A DNA stretch of 64,000 bases from Martelella sp. HB161492 (GCF_013184775.1 NZ_JAATVV010000007.1:62001-126000), one strand, 5' to 3'. Counted from the stretch's first letter, positions 52,956-62,177 are shown. Program-made: numbers and translations. The notes: a model not told the origin generated them from the sequence alone.

Positions 52956-54023
52956 ATGGATGCGACGGTGGCGACGGAAGAGCCGGTTCTGATCGAGACA
53001 CGCGGTGCTGTCGGTCTGATCACCATCAACCGGCCGAAGGCACTGAACGCCCTCACCCATCAGATCATCCGCGACATGCACGCCGCGATTACGGCCTTCG
53101 AACATGCCCCTGACATCGCCGCCATTCTGGTGACAGGCAATGGCAGCCGGGGTCTGTCTGCGGGCGGCGATGTGCGCGAGGTCCGCGAAAAAGTGCTCGC
53201 CAGCGATGCGTCGGCCATCGATTTCCTCGCCGACGAATACCGGATGAATGCCCATATCGCCCGGCTCGACAAGCCCTATATCGCCATCATGGATGGCATC
53301 GTCATGGGTGGCGGGCTCGGCATTTCCGCCCATGGCTCGCACCGCATCGTCACCGAACGGAGCCGGCTTGCCATGCCCGAAACCGGGATCGGGCTGTTGC
53401 CGGATATCGGCGCGACCTGGTTCCTGTCACTGCCCGATCATGAATTCGGCACCTATATGGGCCTTTCCGGCGCAACCGTCGGGCCTGCCGACGCCATCCG
53501 CATGAAGATCGCCGATCATTTTGTCCCCGCTTCGCGGCTGCCCCGGCTGGTGGAGGCGATCCTCGCCCTTGAGGGTGAAACATTGGAACAGGCGCTCGAC
53601 CCGCTGATAGCGGACTTCGCCACCAGCCCGGCCTTTTCGCCGATCGAATTCGAGCACCGGCTGATCGATATCGCCTTCCGCCATGACACTGTCGGCCAGA
53701 TCCTTGCCGCATTGCGCCGCGACGGTGGCGCCTTTGCCCTTCAGACCGTCCGCCAGATCGAAGGGCGCTGCCCGGTCTCCGTCAGGCTGACGCTGGAGCT
53801 CATTCGTGAGGGTGGCCGCTCCGAACGGCTCGAAGATTGCCTGGAGCGCGAGTTTGCCGCCGGTCAGAAAATGATCTTCCGGCCCGATTTTGCCGAGGGC
53901 GTACGCGCCACGCTTATCGACAAGGATCATGATCCGCACTGGCAGCCGGACAGCCTCGATGCGGTGGATGACGCCATGATCGCGAAGATCATTGCACCGG
54001 CAGAACGCCGCCTGTTTGACTGA
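52956..54023 (+). CDS. 3-hydroxyisobutyryl-CoA hydrolase-like (enoyl-CoA hydratase/isomerase family)
   Basis: A 355-aa crotonase-fold protein. The oxyanion-hole segments are SAGGDVREV (near 68) and MDGIVMGGGLGISAHGSHR (near 112), and MPETGIGLLPDIGATWFLS carries the catalytic glutamate. The C-terminal ECH_2 region (about 190-340) marks the 3-hydroxyisobutyryl-CoA hydrolase group, which acts in valine degradation, rather than simple hydratases. GAGGAAA precedes the ATG. Single gene. Confidence 0.87.
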   Translation: MDATVATEEPVLIETRGAVGLITINRPKALNALTHQIIRDMHAAITAFEHAPDIAAILVTGNGSRGLSAGGDVREVREKVLASDASAIDFLADEYRMNAHIARLDKPYIAIMDGIVMGGGLGISAHGSHRIVTERSRLAMPETGIGLLPDIGATWFLSLPDHEFGTYMGLSGATVGPADAIRMKIADHFVPASRLPRLVEAILALEGETLEQALDPLIADFATSPAFSPIEFEHRLIDIAFRHDTVGQILAALRRDGGAFALQTVRQIEGRCPVSVRLTLELIREGGRSERLEDCLEREFAAGQKMIFRPDFAEGVRATLIDKDHDPHWQPDSLDAVDDAMIAKIIAPAERRLFD

Positions 54024-54096
54024 GGCGATCAACGCGTCGATCGGACTGGATCCGTTCGGATGATGCCCTGGCGCATCCAAAAGGACGCACGGCGTT

Positions 54097-54492
54097 CTAG
54101 AGCGGCATGAACGGTCGCAGCAGATAACCATCCGGATCACGCAGCCAGAGCTGGCGCTGCCCTTCCTCGCCATCTGCCGTGCGGTACCATCTGTCTTCCG
54201 GCCCCAGCACCAGCGGCCATTCGGCCGTCTGAAGCCGGGCGACAATCGCATCGAAATCATCGACGGCAAGCTGGAAATTGACGCCACCGCCAAGACCTGA
54301 GGCCAGCTCATCAATGGTCCGGCCGATGCCGATCGTATCCAGCATCAGCTGCGCCTGCCCCTTTTGAAGGAAGGCAAACCCTTCCTCCGGCCGGTCATAA
54401 CGCACGGAAAAGCCGATCAGGCCGACATAGAAGGCAAGGCTTTGCTGAAGATCCCGGACGGATAGTTCCGGGATCAGCGCATTGAAATTCAC
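54097..54492 (-). CDS. VOC superfamily (glyoxalase/bleomycin-resistance) protein
   Basis: A 131-aa protein with two beta-alpha-beta-beta-beta modules: LIPELSVRDLQQSLAFYVG at the start, then FQLAVDDFDAIVARLQ. The ending LWLRDPDGYLLRPF is the usual VOC close. It starts within the stop of the methyltransferase gene (ATGA), so the two are coupled. Substrate or ligand unknown. Confidence 0.85.
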   Translation of the reverse strand: MNFNALIPELSVRDLQQSLAFYVGLIGFSVRYDRPEEGFAFLQKGQAQLMLDTIGIGRTIDELASGLGGGVNFQLAVDDFDAIVARLQTAEWPLVLGPEDRWYRTADGEEGQRQLWLRDPDGYLLRPFMPL

Positions 54493-55505
54493 TTCACGCC
54501 CCAGAGGATCTTGAAGCGGGCATTGCGGTAGGTCTCTCCATGCTGACGGCAGTTCTTCGCAAGGATGTCCTCGTAAGGCAGACCGCGATTGGCGACCAGC
54601 ATCAGCTTGCCGCCCGGCTTCAGCGCCGCCAGGGCCGTTTCGATGATCGTCTGGCCGAGCGCCGGTTCTGCCGCCTGCCCGGAAGCATGGAAGGGCGGGT
54701 TCATGATGATCAGGTCATAGCGCGTCTTCACCGGACCGGCGGTCAGGTCCTGCCAGAAATACTTGACCGGCATGTGGTCGGACTTGCCGGCGAGATTGAC
54801 ACGCGCCCGCTCCAGCGCCCGGTGGTCGGCCTCGTAGAGATCAAGCCCGCCAAGCCGTGGTGCCGTCTCGAGCAGCATCGCCGACAGATAGCCCCAGCCG
54901 GCGCCGAAATCGGCAGCCAGACCGGCAAAATCCTCCGGCAGGCGTTCGCCCAGAAGACGTGAGCCTTCGTCGATCCGGTCGTGGGAGAAAAGCCCGGGGA
55001 CGGTGGTGAAGCGGCCATCGATCTCGACGGCGGGATGGGTGAGCGCCGCAATCGCGGCTTCAGGCTTTTCCGGGCGGGCGAGCCAGATCGCCACACCGTG
55101 ATATTTCGGTGTCGATTCAACACCGTCAATCAGGCCGGCAAGGCGCTTGCGCATCGACTGCACGCCCTCTTCCTTGGCGCCCGCGATCACGATCATGCCA
55201 CCGGGGACCGTATTGGCCAGCGCCTCGGCGATATGATTTTCGTTCTCGCCGCGATGCTTGGTCAACAGCACCAGCGACAGATCGTATGGCCCGTCGCCAC
55301 GCTCCGGCTCGACCGCCACACCTGCGGCCTTCAGGCCATCGAACAGGCTTTTCAGCGGCTGCACGGCGCAGATCTCCGCGCCGAAGCCCTGGGGCAGGCG
55401 GAAGCCGGGCTCGGCACCGTAAAACAGCGCACGGCCGGACGCGGGCATGTCGAGCACGCCGTTTTCAAAAGGATAGAACAGGGTTTTCAGCGTTTCGCGA
55501 GACAT
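54489..55505 (-). CDS. RsmC-like 16S rRNA guanine methyltransferase
   Basis: A 338-aa two-domain class I methyltransferase like RsmC/RlmG. The degenerate N-terminal domain runs to about 160; the catalytic C-terminal domain has LAADFGAGWGYLSAML (SAM motif I) and IIMNPPFHASG (motif IV). It should methylate an exocyclic amine of a guanine in rRNA. It lies downstream of pnp, separated by that gene's terminator-like hairpin, in the ribosome-related region. Confidence 0.85.
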   Translation of the reverse strand: MSRETLKTLFYPFENGVLDMPASGRALFYGAEPGFRLPQGFGAEICAVQPLKSLFDGLKAAGVAVEPERGDGPYDLSLVLLTKHRGENENHIAEALANTVPGGMIVIAGAKEEGVQSMRKRLAGLIDGVESTPKYHGVAIWLARPEKPEAAIAALTHPAVEIDGRFTTVPGLFSHDRIDEGSRLLGERLPEDFAGLAADFGAGWGYLSAMLLETAPRLGGLDLYEADHRALERARVNLAGKSDHMPVKYFWQDLTAGPVKTRYDLIIMNPPFHASGQAAEPALGQTIIETALAALKPGGKLMLVANRGLPYEDILAKNCRQHGETYRNARFKILWGVK

Positions 55506-55530
55506 GGCTCAAGCTTCCTCGATAAGGCAA

Positions 55531-55559
55531 GGGGCGCGGGCAGAAATTGCCCGCGCCCC
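55531..55559 (-). terminator. Hairpin terminator after pnp
   Basis: Perfect 11-bp GC-rich stem GGGGCGCGGGC / GCCCGCGCCCC with a 7-base loop, 28 bases after the pnp stop. The following minus-strand sequence TTGCCTTATC is only weakly U-rich, so some read-through into the methyltransferase gene is possible. Confidence 0.65.
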
Positions 55560-55587
55560 GAAATGCAGCATATGGAATGGGGACGCC

Positions 55588-57735
55588 TTATTCAGCGTCG
55601 TCCTTCTTTTCCTTGCGCTCGGGCTTCGGCAATTCCTTGCCGGTTGCCTGATCGACGATCTTCATCGACAGCTTGACCTTGCCACGCTCATCGAAACCGA
55701 TGAGCTTGACCCAGACCTTGTCGCCTTCCTTGACCACGTCGGTGGTCTTGGCAACGCGTTCCTGTGCCAGCTGGGAGATGTGGACCAGACCGTCGCGGGC
55801 GCCGAAGAAGTTGACGAAAGCGCCGAAATCGGCGGTCTTGACAACCGTGCCCTCATAGATGGCGTTCAGTTCCGGCTCGTCAACGATCGAGTGGATCCAC
55901 TTCTTGGCGGCCTCGATCTCCTTGCCGGAAGACGATGCGATCTTGATCGTGCCGTCATCTTCGATGTTGATCTTGGCGCCGGTCTTTTCAACGATTTCGC
56001 GGATGACCTTGCCGCCCGAACCGATAACGTCACGGATCTTGTCGACCGGAATGTTCATCACTTCGATGCGCGGTGCAAATTCGCCGAGCTGCGAACGGCT
56101 CTCGGTGATGGCCTTGGCCATTTCGCCGAGAATGTGCAGACGGCCGCCCTTGGCCTGGTTCAGTGCAACGGACATGATCTCTTCGGTGATACCGTCGATC
56201 TTGATGTCCATCTGCAGCGAGGTGATGCCGGAATCGGTACCGGCAACCTTGAAGTCCATGTCGCCGAGGTGGTCTTCGTCGCCGAGAATATCGGACAGGA
56301 CAGCGAAGCGTTCACCTTCCTTGATCAGGCCCATGGCGATACCGGCAACCGGCTTGGCCAGCGGAACACCGGCATCCATCAGCGCCAGCGAGGTGCCGCA
56401 GACGGTGGCCATCGAGGACGAACCGTTGGATTCGGTGATTTCAGAAACAACACGCAGCGTGTAGGGGAACTGTTCGGTTTCCGGCAGCATCGGATGGACA
56501 GCGCGCCAAGCGAGCTTGCCATGACCGATTTCGCGGCGGCCCGGCGAACCCATGCGGCCCGTCTCACCGACCGAATAGGGCGGGAAGTTGTAGTGCAGCA
56601 TGAACTTTTCTTTGTACATGCCGGTCAGGCTGTCGACATACTGCTCGTCTTCGCCAGTGCCAAGCGTGGCAACAACCAGGGCCTGGGTTTCACCACGGGT
56701 GAACAGCGCCGAACCATGGGTACGCGGCAGAAGGCCGACTTCAGCAGTGATCGGACGCACGGTCTGAAGATCACGGCCGTCGATGCGGCTCGATGTGTCG
56801 AGAATGTTCCAGCGAACGATCTTGGCCTGCAGATGCTTGAAGACCGAAGCGATATCTTCGTCGGAATACTTCGCCTCTTCGCCTTCGGCCGGAGCGAAAT
56901 GCGCCTTGACCTTGGCCTTGACGGCATCGACAGCGGCGTAGCGGGACGCCTTTTCGGTGATCTTGTAGGCATCACGCAGTTCGGCTTCGGCAAAGGCCAG
57001 CATTTCGCCTTCCAGCGCGGAGAAATCTTCCGGCTCGAATTCGCGCGGCTCCTTGGCAGCAACCTCAGCCAGCTTGATGATCGCGTCGATCACCGGCTGG
57101 AAGCCCTTGTGGCCGAACATGACGGCGCCGAGCATGATGTCCTCAGGCAGCTCCTTGGCTTCCGATTCAACCATCAGAACAGCCTCGGTCGTGCCGGCAA
57201 CGACGAGATCAAGTGCCGTTTCCGGCATTTCGTCGATATGCGGGTTCAGCACATACTGGCCGTTGATGTAGCCGACGCGGGCGCCGGCGATCGGGCCCAT
57301 GAACGGAACGCCGGAAACCGTCAGCGCGGCCGAGGTCGCAACCATGGACAAGATGTCCGGGTTGTTTTCCATGTCGTGCTGCAGAACGGTGACCACGACC
57401 TGGGTGTCGTTCTTGTAGCCTTCCGGGAAAAGCGGACGGATCGGACGGTCGATCAGGCGCGAAACCAGCGTTTCGTTTTCGCTCGGACGGCCTTCACGCT
57501 TGAAATAGCCGCCCGGGATCTTGCCGGCAGCATAGGTCTTTTCCTGATAGTTGACCGTCAGGGGGAAGAAATCCTGGCCCGGCTTCACGTCCTTGGCCGA
57601 AACGACGGTCGCTAGAACGACGGTTTCGCCATAGGTCGCGATCACGGCTCCATCGGCCTGACGGGCAACCTTGCCGGTCTCCAGCTTCAGCGGCCGGCCG
57701 GCCCACTCGATTTCCACGGTGTGGGTGTTGAACAT
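55588..57735 (-). CDS. pnp: Polyribonucleotide nucleotidyltransferase (PNPase)
   Basis: Phosphorolytic 3'-5' exoribonuclease. The 715-aa protein has the full layout: first RNase PH domain from [20 protein letters not shown], second RNase PH domain with [17 protein letters not shown] and a [15 protein letters not shown] segment, then KH ([17 protein letters not shown]) and S1 ([21 protein letters not shown]) near the C-terminus. AAAGGA precedes the ATG at 57735; nine extra in-frame residues upstream are not family-like. It follows rpsO, and the leader between them folds (57809-57869). Confidence 0.98.
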   Translation of the reverse strand: MFNTHTVEIEWAGRPLKLETGKVARQADGAVIATYGETVVLATVVSAKDVKPGQDFFPLTVNYQEKTYAAGKIPGGYFKREGRPSENETLVSRLIDRPIRPLFPEGYKNDTQVVVTVLQHDMENNPDILSMVATSAALTVSGVPFMGPIAGARVGYINGQYVLNPHIDEMPETALDLVVAGTTEAVLMVESEAKELPEDIMLGAVMFGHKGFQPVIDAIIKLAEVAAKEPREFEPEDFSALEGEMLAFAEAELRDAYKITEKASRYAAVDAVKAKVKAHFAPAEGEEAKYSDEDIASVFKHLQAKIVRWNILDTSSRIDGRDLQTVRPITAEVGLLPRTHGSALFTRGETQALVVATLGTGEDEQYVDSLTGMYKEKFMLHYNFPPYSVGETGRMGSPGRREIGHGKLAWRAVHPMLPETEQFPYTLRVVSEITESNGSSSMATVCGTSLALMDAGVPLAKPVAGIAMGLIKEGERFAVLSDILGDEDHLGDMDFKVAGTDSGITSLQMDIKIDGITEEIMSVALNQAKGGRLHILGEMAKAITESRSQLGEFAPRIEVMNIPVDKIRDVIGSGGKVIREIVEKTGAKINIEDDGTIKIASSSGKEIEAAKKWIHSIVDEPELNAIYEGTVVKTADFGAFVNFFGARDGLVHISQLAQERVAKTTDVVKEGDKVWVKLIGFDERGKVKLSMKIVDQATGKELPKPERKEKKDDAE

Positions 57736-57808
57736 GTCTTGTCCTTTTTCTGCTTCCCGCAACGCCTGCCCATGGCCTGCCGCTGCGGGTTCATCTCAAA
57801 TGACGCAT

Positions 57809-57869
57809 CATGGGCAAGACAGCTCGCCGCTTCTGAAATAAGGGAAGCGGCCGGCAATCCTGCCCCATG
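57809..57869 (-). promoter_or_regulatory. Folded pnp leader (likely RNase III/PNPase autoregulation site)
   Basis: On the minus strand an outer stem CATGGG(G)CA / TGCCCATG encloses a perfect 8-bp inner stem GCCGCTTC / GAAGCGGC (57826-57851). A long leader hairpin is known to mediate RNase III-dependent autoregulation of pnp in enterobacteria; the same role here is inferred from position and shape. Confidence 0.6.
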
Positions 57870-57984
57870 ACGGGTCTCTTCATGTGGCACGGCCGCCCCC
57901 GGCGAACCGTCTAGTCCTCCTGCAGCGCCGCCACCTGCGCTACAGGGTGCCAAAGCGCGCCCCTGGCGCGCCTTTTCAAAGGAA

Positions 57985-58010
57985 AAAGGCGGACGCAAAC
58001 GCCCGCCTTT
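57985..58010 (-). terminator. Terminator/attenuator after rpsO
   Basis: Perfect 8-bp stem AAAGGCGG / CCGCCTTT, ten-base loop, beginning six bases after the rpsO stop and followed on the minus strand by TTTTTCC. It would end most rpsO transcripts, with read-through into pnp. Confidence 0.8.
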
Positions 58011-58016
58011 AAAAAA

Positions 58017-58286
58017 TCAGCGACGGATGCCGAGACGACCGATCAGAGCGGTGTAGCGGGCTTCGTCATTGCGCTTGAGGTAATCAAGCAGCGAACGGCG
58101 GCTGGAAACGAGCTTCAGCAGGCCACGACGGGAGTGGTTGTCCTTCTTGTGGTCCTTGAAGTGCTCGGTCAGATTGGTGATCCGCTCGGTCAGGATGGCA
58201 ACCTGAACTTCCGGCGAACCGGTGTCGCCTTCCTTGGTTGCGTATTCCTTGATCAGCTCGGCCTTGCGTTCAGCAGTGATCGACAT
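58017..58286 (-). CDS. rpsO: 30S ribosomal protein S15
   Basis: An 89-aa protein of standard length that binds 16S rRNA helix 22. Sequence marks are [18 protein letters not shown] and [22 protein letters not shown], ending RLGIRR. AAAGGA precedes the ATG at 58286; a longer in-frame version upstream is not family-like. Gene order rpsO-pnp is conserved across bacteria. Confidence 0.98.
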   Translation of the reverse strand: MSITAERKAELIKEYATKEGDTGSPEVQVAILTERITNLTEHFKDHKKDNHSRRGLLKLVSSRRSLLDYLKRNDEARYTALIGRLGIRR

Positions 58287-58462
58287 CGTAACGTCCTTTC
58301 TGTGTAACGAGGATTTAAAGTCGCCCCGGCCGGGATGTCGTCCAGCAGAGGTCATTCAAAAGCATATGTTGCAATGCTGGCGGTCATATAGGGCAAAAGG
58401 CAGGGATTGTCGAGCCCGCCAGTAAATCCACGACCCGCAGCGCTCGCCCCGGGGCGCGGGCC

Positions 58463-59635
58463 TCAGCCGAGAAGATCGCGCGCGACGCGCATGAAGACCC
58501 GTCCGCCGATTTCGATCAGATCATCGGGAAAGGCATAATCGGGATTGTGCAGATCGGCATTGTCCATTCCCGAACCGAGAAAGAACATCGCCGCCGGGCA
58601 GATCTTGCCGAAGCGGCCGAAATCCTCCGATGCCCGCATCGGCAGATCACCGCGATCAAAGGCGACACCTTCCGCCGTCAGCGCTGCGGCGAGATGATCA
58701 ACCGCTTCCCCGGCATTTTCGCAATGCATGAAAATGTCATCATAGCTGATCGCAACGCCAAGCCCGCAGCGACCTGCCGCGTCGATGGCAACCGCCTCGG
58801 CCCTTTCCCGCAAGGCATCCATCCGGTCATCGGTCAGCGTTCGAAGCGTCACCCAGACTTCCGCCGCCCCCGGTGCGATGCCAAAGGCGCGTTCGCCCAT
58901 TTCCGCGTGGGTCACGGTCACCAGCGCAAAATCGGCGTCGCTGTGCCGGCCATGGGCAAGCGCGGCCAGCGCCGGCATGATTTCCGCCAGGGCAGGCATG
59001 GGCGAAACGCCCGTATGCGGCAGCGACGCATGGGCCGTCTTGCCGGAGAGAATGATGCGCATGCCGCGCGAGGCGCAATTGACCGGACCCGCCATCAGCG
59101 ATGCCGTCCCGATCGCCATGCCCGGCTGGTTGTGCAGCGAAAAAGCCATGTCAGGCGCAAGAGCAGCAAATTGCGGATCGGCGATCACCGCTGCCGCCCC
59201 AGCACCGGTCTCCTCCGCCGGCTGATAGAGCAGCACCGCCCTGCCGCGCGCCGGCCTTTGTCTGGAAAGACCGGTCGCCAGCGCTGTCAGGATCGCCATA
59301 TGCCCGTCATGGCCGCAAAGATGCCCCTTGCCCGGCACTTCGGAGGCATAATCGAGCCCGGTCAGTTCCTCGATCGGCAGGGCATCGAGCTCGGCGCGAA
59401 ACAGCACGGTTGGCCCCGGCTCGGCGCCTTCAAAGACAGCGGCAACACCATGACCGCCAAGACCGGTCACAAGCGCATCCGGTTTCAGCGGCTGAAGATA
59501 GGACGCGACCCTTCCCGCCGTTCGCCGCTCTTCACCGGAGATTTCCGGATGACGGTGCAGATCGTGGCGCAGTTCGATGAGGTCGACAAGGTCGCGGTTG
59601 GTGAGAAACATGGGCAGGCTCGATATGATTGGCAT
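58463..59635 (-). CDS. M20 family amidohydrolase/peptidase (hippurate hydrolase-like)
   Basis: A 390-aa metallo-amidohydrolase of the M20D group, which releases acyl or amino groups from N-acyl amino acids. Visible are IELRHDLHRHPEISGEE, then KGHLCGHDGHMAIL (metal His and Asp), YQPAEETGAGAAAVI (catalytic and metal Glu pair), a dimerization domain from about 180, and RASEDFGRFG near the end. The start may be the ATG at 59635 or 59611; neither has a strong site. It sits between truB and rpsO, which are otherwise adjacent in many relatives. Confidence 0.88.
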   Translation of the reverse strand: MPIISSLPMFLTNRDLVDLIELRHDLHRHPEISGEERRTAGRVASYLQPLKPDALVTGLGGHGVAAVFEGAEPGPTVLFRAELDALPIEELTGLDYASEVPGKGHLCGHDGHMAILTALATGLSRQRPARGRAVLLYQPAEETGAGAAAVIADPQFAALAPDMAFSLHNQPGMAIGTASLMAGPVNCASRGMRIILSGKTAHASLPHTGVSPMPALAEIMPALAALAHGRHSDADFALVTVTHAEMGERAFGIAPGAAEVWVTLRTLTDDRMDALRERAEAVAIDAAGRCGLGVAISYDDIFMHCENAGEAVDHLAAALTAEGVAFDRGDLPMRASEDFGRFGKICPAAMFFLGSGMDNADLHNPDYAFPDDLIEIGGRVFMRVARDLLG

Positions 59636-59749
59636 CAACGCCGCCACATTCCTCCCCTCGGCCCGGCATTGCAAGTCCGTAGCTGCCGGATACGAAAAGG
59701 CCGCCCGCACCGAGATGCGAGCGGCCTGTCACAACAGGTCCTGAAATTC

Positions 59750-60682
59750 TCAGCCGAAAACGCGGCGCGGCTTGAACTGGCCCTCGGCGATCTCGCCAAT
59801 GGCAATCAGCTTGCCACCGATCGAGGCATAGGCATCCGGTTCCGCGACGGGCGCCTGGGCGCCGCGCAGAATGATCGGATTGCCAAGGCGCAGACGCCGG
59901 GCCTGATCATCATTGACCGGCACATGCGGCAGGCTTGCCAGCGCTTCGGCAGTATCAAGCAGCATGGCATCGAGCGCTGCGAGGCGCTCGGCTTCATCCT
60001 CGATGTCTTCCAGCGCCACCAGATCGGCCAGCGGCACCAGCATATCCTCGGCAAAGGGGGCGACGAAGGGTCGCCGCAGTGCCGAGATGTGGCCAAAGCA
60101 GCCAAGATCGCGCCCCATGTCGCGGGCCAGTGCCCTGACATAGGTGCCCTTGCCGCACTCGACTTCGAAATCGGCGGTGTTTTCATCCGGGCAGCCGATC
60201 AACGTCAGCCGGTGAATTTCGACCTCGCGGGCGGGCATCTCCACCGTCTCGCCTTCACGGGCGAGATCATAGGCGCGGGCGCCATCAATCTTGATCGCCG
60301 AGAACTGCGGCGGCACCTGCTCGATCACCCCGGTATATTTGCCCAGAAGCGCTTCGATATCGGCCTTTGACGGACGCTTCGGCGACGTTTCCGTCACCTC
60401 GCCTTCCAGATCATCAGAAGCACGCTCTTCCCCCCAGGTGACGGAAAATTCGTAGATCTTGCGACCTTCCATCACATAAGGCACCGTCTTGGTGGCATCG
60501 CCAAGGGCGATCGGCAGCATGCCGGAGGCCAGCGGGTCAAGCGTACCCGCATGCCCGGCCTTTTGTGCCTTGAACAGCCACTTGATCTTGGAAACAGCTT
60601 CGGTGGAGCCGAAATCAACCGGCTTGTCGAGGATCAGCCAGCCGGAAATCGGACGGCCCTTGGGTTTTCTCTGTCGTGCCAT
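59750..60682 (-). CDS. truB: tRNA pseudouridine(55) synthase
   Basis: Makes pseudouridine 55 in the T-loop of tRNAs. The 310-aa protein has [17 protein letters not shown] at the start, the catalytic aspartate in [22 protein letters not shown]-like [11 protein letters not shown], and [17 protein letters not shown]. It begins two bases after the rbfA stop, so translation is coupled. Part of the infB-rbfA-truB cluster. Confidence 0.97.
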   Translation of the reverse strand: MARQRKPKGRPISGWLILDKPVDFGSTEAVSKIKWLFKAQKAGHAGTLDPLASGMLPIALGDATKTVPYVMEGRKIYEFSVTWGEERASDDLEGEVTETSPKRPSKADIEALLGKYTGVIEQVPPQFSAIKIDGARAYDLAREGETVEMPAREVEIHRLTLIGCPDENTADFEVECGKGTYVRALARDMGRDLGCFGHISALRRPFVAPFAEDMLVPLADLVALEDIEDEAERLAALDAMLLDTAEALASLPHVPVNDDQARRLRLGNPIILRGAQAPVAEPDAYASIGGKLIAIGEIAEGQFKPRRVFG

Positions 60683-60684
60683 GC

Positions 60685-61107
60685 TCAGTCGTTATTGTCG
60701 TTGTTGTCGTCGTCTTCATCGTGATCGAGATCGCGCGCCACTTCCGGCGAGCGCAGAAGCTCGTCGATTTTCGCGAAATTGTCGAAACTGGTATCATCGC
60801 GGAACCGCAGTTCCGGCATATATTTCATCTGCCGCAGCTCCGGGCTCACCCGGCCACGCAGGTAGCGGGCATGGTGATTGAGGGCTGCAACAAGTGCATC
60901 GTGATCGTGATTGCCAAGCGGCGTGACATAGGCCGTGGCAATCTTCAGATCGGGCGACATGCGCACTTCTGAAATCGAAATCACAGTGTTTTCGATCAGC
61001 GGATCGCGGATATCGCCCCTCTGCAACACTTTCGTCAATGCGGCACGCACCTGTTCACCAACGCGCAGCATGCGCTGGGAGGGCGCCGAGGATGTGGCTC
61101 TCGTCAT
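60685..61107 (-). CDS. rbfA: 30S ribosome-binding factor A
   Basis: A 140-aa KH-like protein for late 30S maturation. Core pattern: [19 protein letters not shown], then [17 protein letters not shown] and the [21 protein letters not shown] end. The C-terminus carries an acidic Asp/Asn tail ([13 protein letters not shown]) encoded by near-repeated GAC/AAC codons. A structured leader lies upstream. It follows infB, but 1.28 kb of mostly non-coding DNA lies between. Confidence 0.95.
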   Translation of the reverse strand: MTRATSSAPSQRMLRVGEQVRAALTKVLQRGDIRDPLIENTVISISEVRMSPDLKIATAYVTPLGNHDHDALVAALNHHARYLRGRVSPELRQMKYMPELRFRDDTSFDNFAKIDELLRSPEVARDLDHDEDDDNNDNND

Positions 61108-61142
61108 CTTGGCTCTGATTCTGTCGTCTACGTGTTTGCGCT

Positions 61143-61180
61143 CTGTCCGCTTGTAACGGGGTTCGAACCCGCCCGGACAG
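61143..61180 (-). promoter_or_regulatory. tRNA T-arm-like hairpin in rbfA leader
   Basis: Outer perfect 7-bp stem CTGTCCG / CGGACAG; inside, GGGTTCGAACCC (12-bp palindrome) forms a CGGG-GTTCGAA-CCCG stem-loop identical in style to a tRNA T-arm. No full cloverleaf can be built around it. It may be a leader regulatory element or a relic. Confidence 0.4.
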
Positions 61181-61425
61181 TTCCTTGCGTGATTGGCGGG
61201 TCGTTTAGCGCGTTGTCGCCTTCAGGTCAATCGCTGCGCGGCAGATTGGGCGCTGGCGCATGACCATCCGCCTAAAGTCGGAAACCGCCCCAAGCGTTTG
61301 ATCCAGCGCAAAGCCTCTGCTGAAAACCAAGGCTAAAGATGATCTCAACAACCGGCAGAAGGGCTTCCAAAGCCTTTCGGAATGCAGAACAGAGGGAGCC
61401 ATTTCGCCGTTTCAGATCCAGTTTC

Positions 61426-61553
61426 AGGACACTTCATCTTCTCCTCCTCCTTCAACTCGTGAAGTGTTCTGGTCGGCCGCGTCCCGCTCGGCCATTCTCC
61501 CTCCTCTCATATGCGGGAAACTAAAAAACGGGCCGCGCCATGCGGTCCGTTTT
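61426..61553 (+). ncRNA. Candidate sRNA with anti-Shine-Dalgarno loops and terminator
   Basis: Three consecutive hairpins on the plus strand. (1) An 11-pair stem AGGACACTTCA / TGAAGTGTTCT (one G-U) has a 23-base loop containing CTCCTCCTCC. (2) TCCCGC / GCGGGA has a loop holding CTCCCTCCTCTC. (3) A 9-pair stem ACGGGCCGC / GCGGTCCGT (one G-U), extended by AAA/TTT, is followed by TTTTCATTT as terminator (61525-61553). The layout resembles alphaproteobacterial sRNAs that expose CU-rich anti-SD motifs (alpha-r14 or cuckoo type). The 5' end and promoter are not located. Confidence 0.55.
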
Positions 61554-61579
61554 CATTTGTTCCCAGCCCATCTGGAGTC

Positions 61580-61700
61580 TTTGCGCATCAGGCTCCTGGA
61601 GCGCCGTGCGGCCTTTTGGGCGCACCAGGACGCTCCATCTTCTTGTATCGCCGCATCGTTCTTTTCGAAAATCGTTTCCGATTTTTGAGCCGATGCGCTA
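61580..61700. repeat. RIME-like intergenic mosaic element
   Basis: Two large imperfect palindromes side by side: GGAGCG...CGCTCC (61598-61636, centre near TTTTG) and CGCATCG...CGATGCG (61652-61697), the latter holding TTTTCGAAAATCGTTTCC. Sequences of this kind recur in Rhizobiaceae intergenic DNA (RIME1 family, two palindromes); I recognise it from memory and cannot count copies elsewhere. Confidence 0.65.
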
Positions 61701-62177
61701 GCGCACACCGTTCCTCGGGATCAGCTTGGCCCGCGGCAGTCGCACCTCCATCTGTTCGGGCTGCGGCCTTCCGCGCAGCCGCGCCCGGGGTATCACAATC
61801 GGCTGGTCAGGCATGTGTGGACGCAACCTTGCCCGTGGCAAGAGGATCGGCTGCACCGGCAGTTCGGGTGGACCGCTCCGCTGCATGACCGGCTCCTCGT
61901 TGGTGCCCGGCCCCGTCGACCAGATCTCTTCATAAATCGACGACATGTTCAGCTCCGAATGCGCCTCGCTCTGTTTCAATGAGCTGATTGACCCCGGCGG
62001 TGTTGCAGGCCTTTCATCGAGCGCTTCGGGAGCGGATGAAGCAATACCGTTCCACAGGGAGCGAATGGTTGCGCCCGCGGATGGTTCAGGACGAACCGCC
62101 TTGGGTGCAGCCAGGCGCGCGGGAGCGGAATGATAAGGTCGGAAGGCACTGTTTTCGGAAATATGAAGGAAAGCCAT
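61698..62177 (-). CDS. Hypothetical protein with repeated PRARLR motif
   Basis: A 159-aa frame that I do not recognise. The C-terminal third holds three near-repeats: ILLPRARLRPHMPDQP, IVIPRARLRGRPQPEQ and VRLPRAKLIPRN. The start is unsure: the ATG at 62177 has no ribosome site, while the internal ATG at 61946 (MSSIYEEIW, 82 aa) has GGAG six bases upstream. Its stop codon lies at the edge of the RIME-like element. No signal or membrane helix. It could be a small basic protein cut or extended by the repeat, or non-coding. Confidence 0.4.
   Translation of the reverse strand: MAFLHISENSAFRPYHSAPARLAAPKAVRPEPSAGATIRSLWNGIASSAPEALDERPATPPGSISSLKQSEAHSELNMSSIYEEIWSTGPGTNEEPVMQRSGPPELPVQPILLPRARLRPHMPDQPIVIPRARLRGRPQPEQMEVRLPRAKLIPRNGVR

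Larger units (their letters stand above)
61108..61697. other. 590-base non-coding stretch upstream of rbfA
   Basis: Holds three distinct structures: a T-arm-like hairpin (61143-61180) in the rbfA leader, a candidate plus-strand sRNA with terminator (61426-61553), and a RIME-like mosaic repeat (61580-61700). Between about 61190 and 61420 I see only short imperfect hairpins. No credible protein gene. Confidence 0.55.

Noticed and set aside
55504-57615. A 703-codon plus-strand frame opposite pnp
   Set aside because: Fully antisense to pnp, with no domain; a mirror of the pnp codon pattern.
61143-61180. A tRNA gene, suggested by GGGTTCGAACCC
   Set aside because: No D-arm, anticodon arm or 7-bp acceptor can be paired at proper distances.
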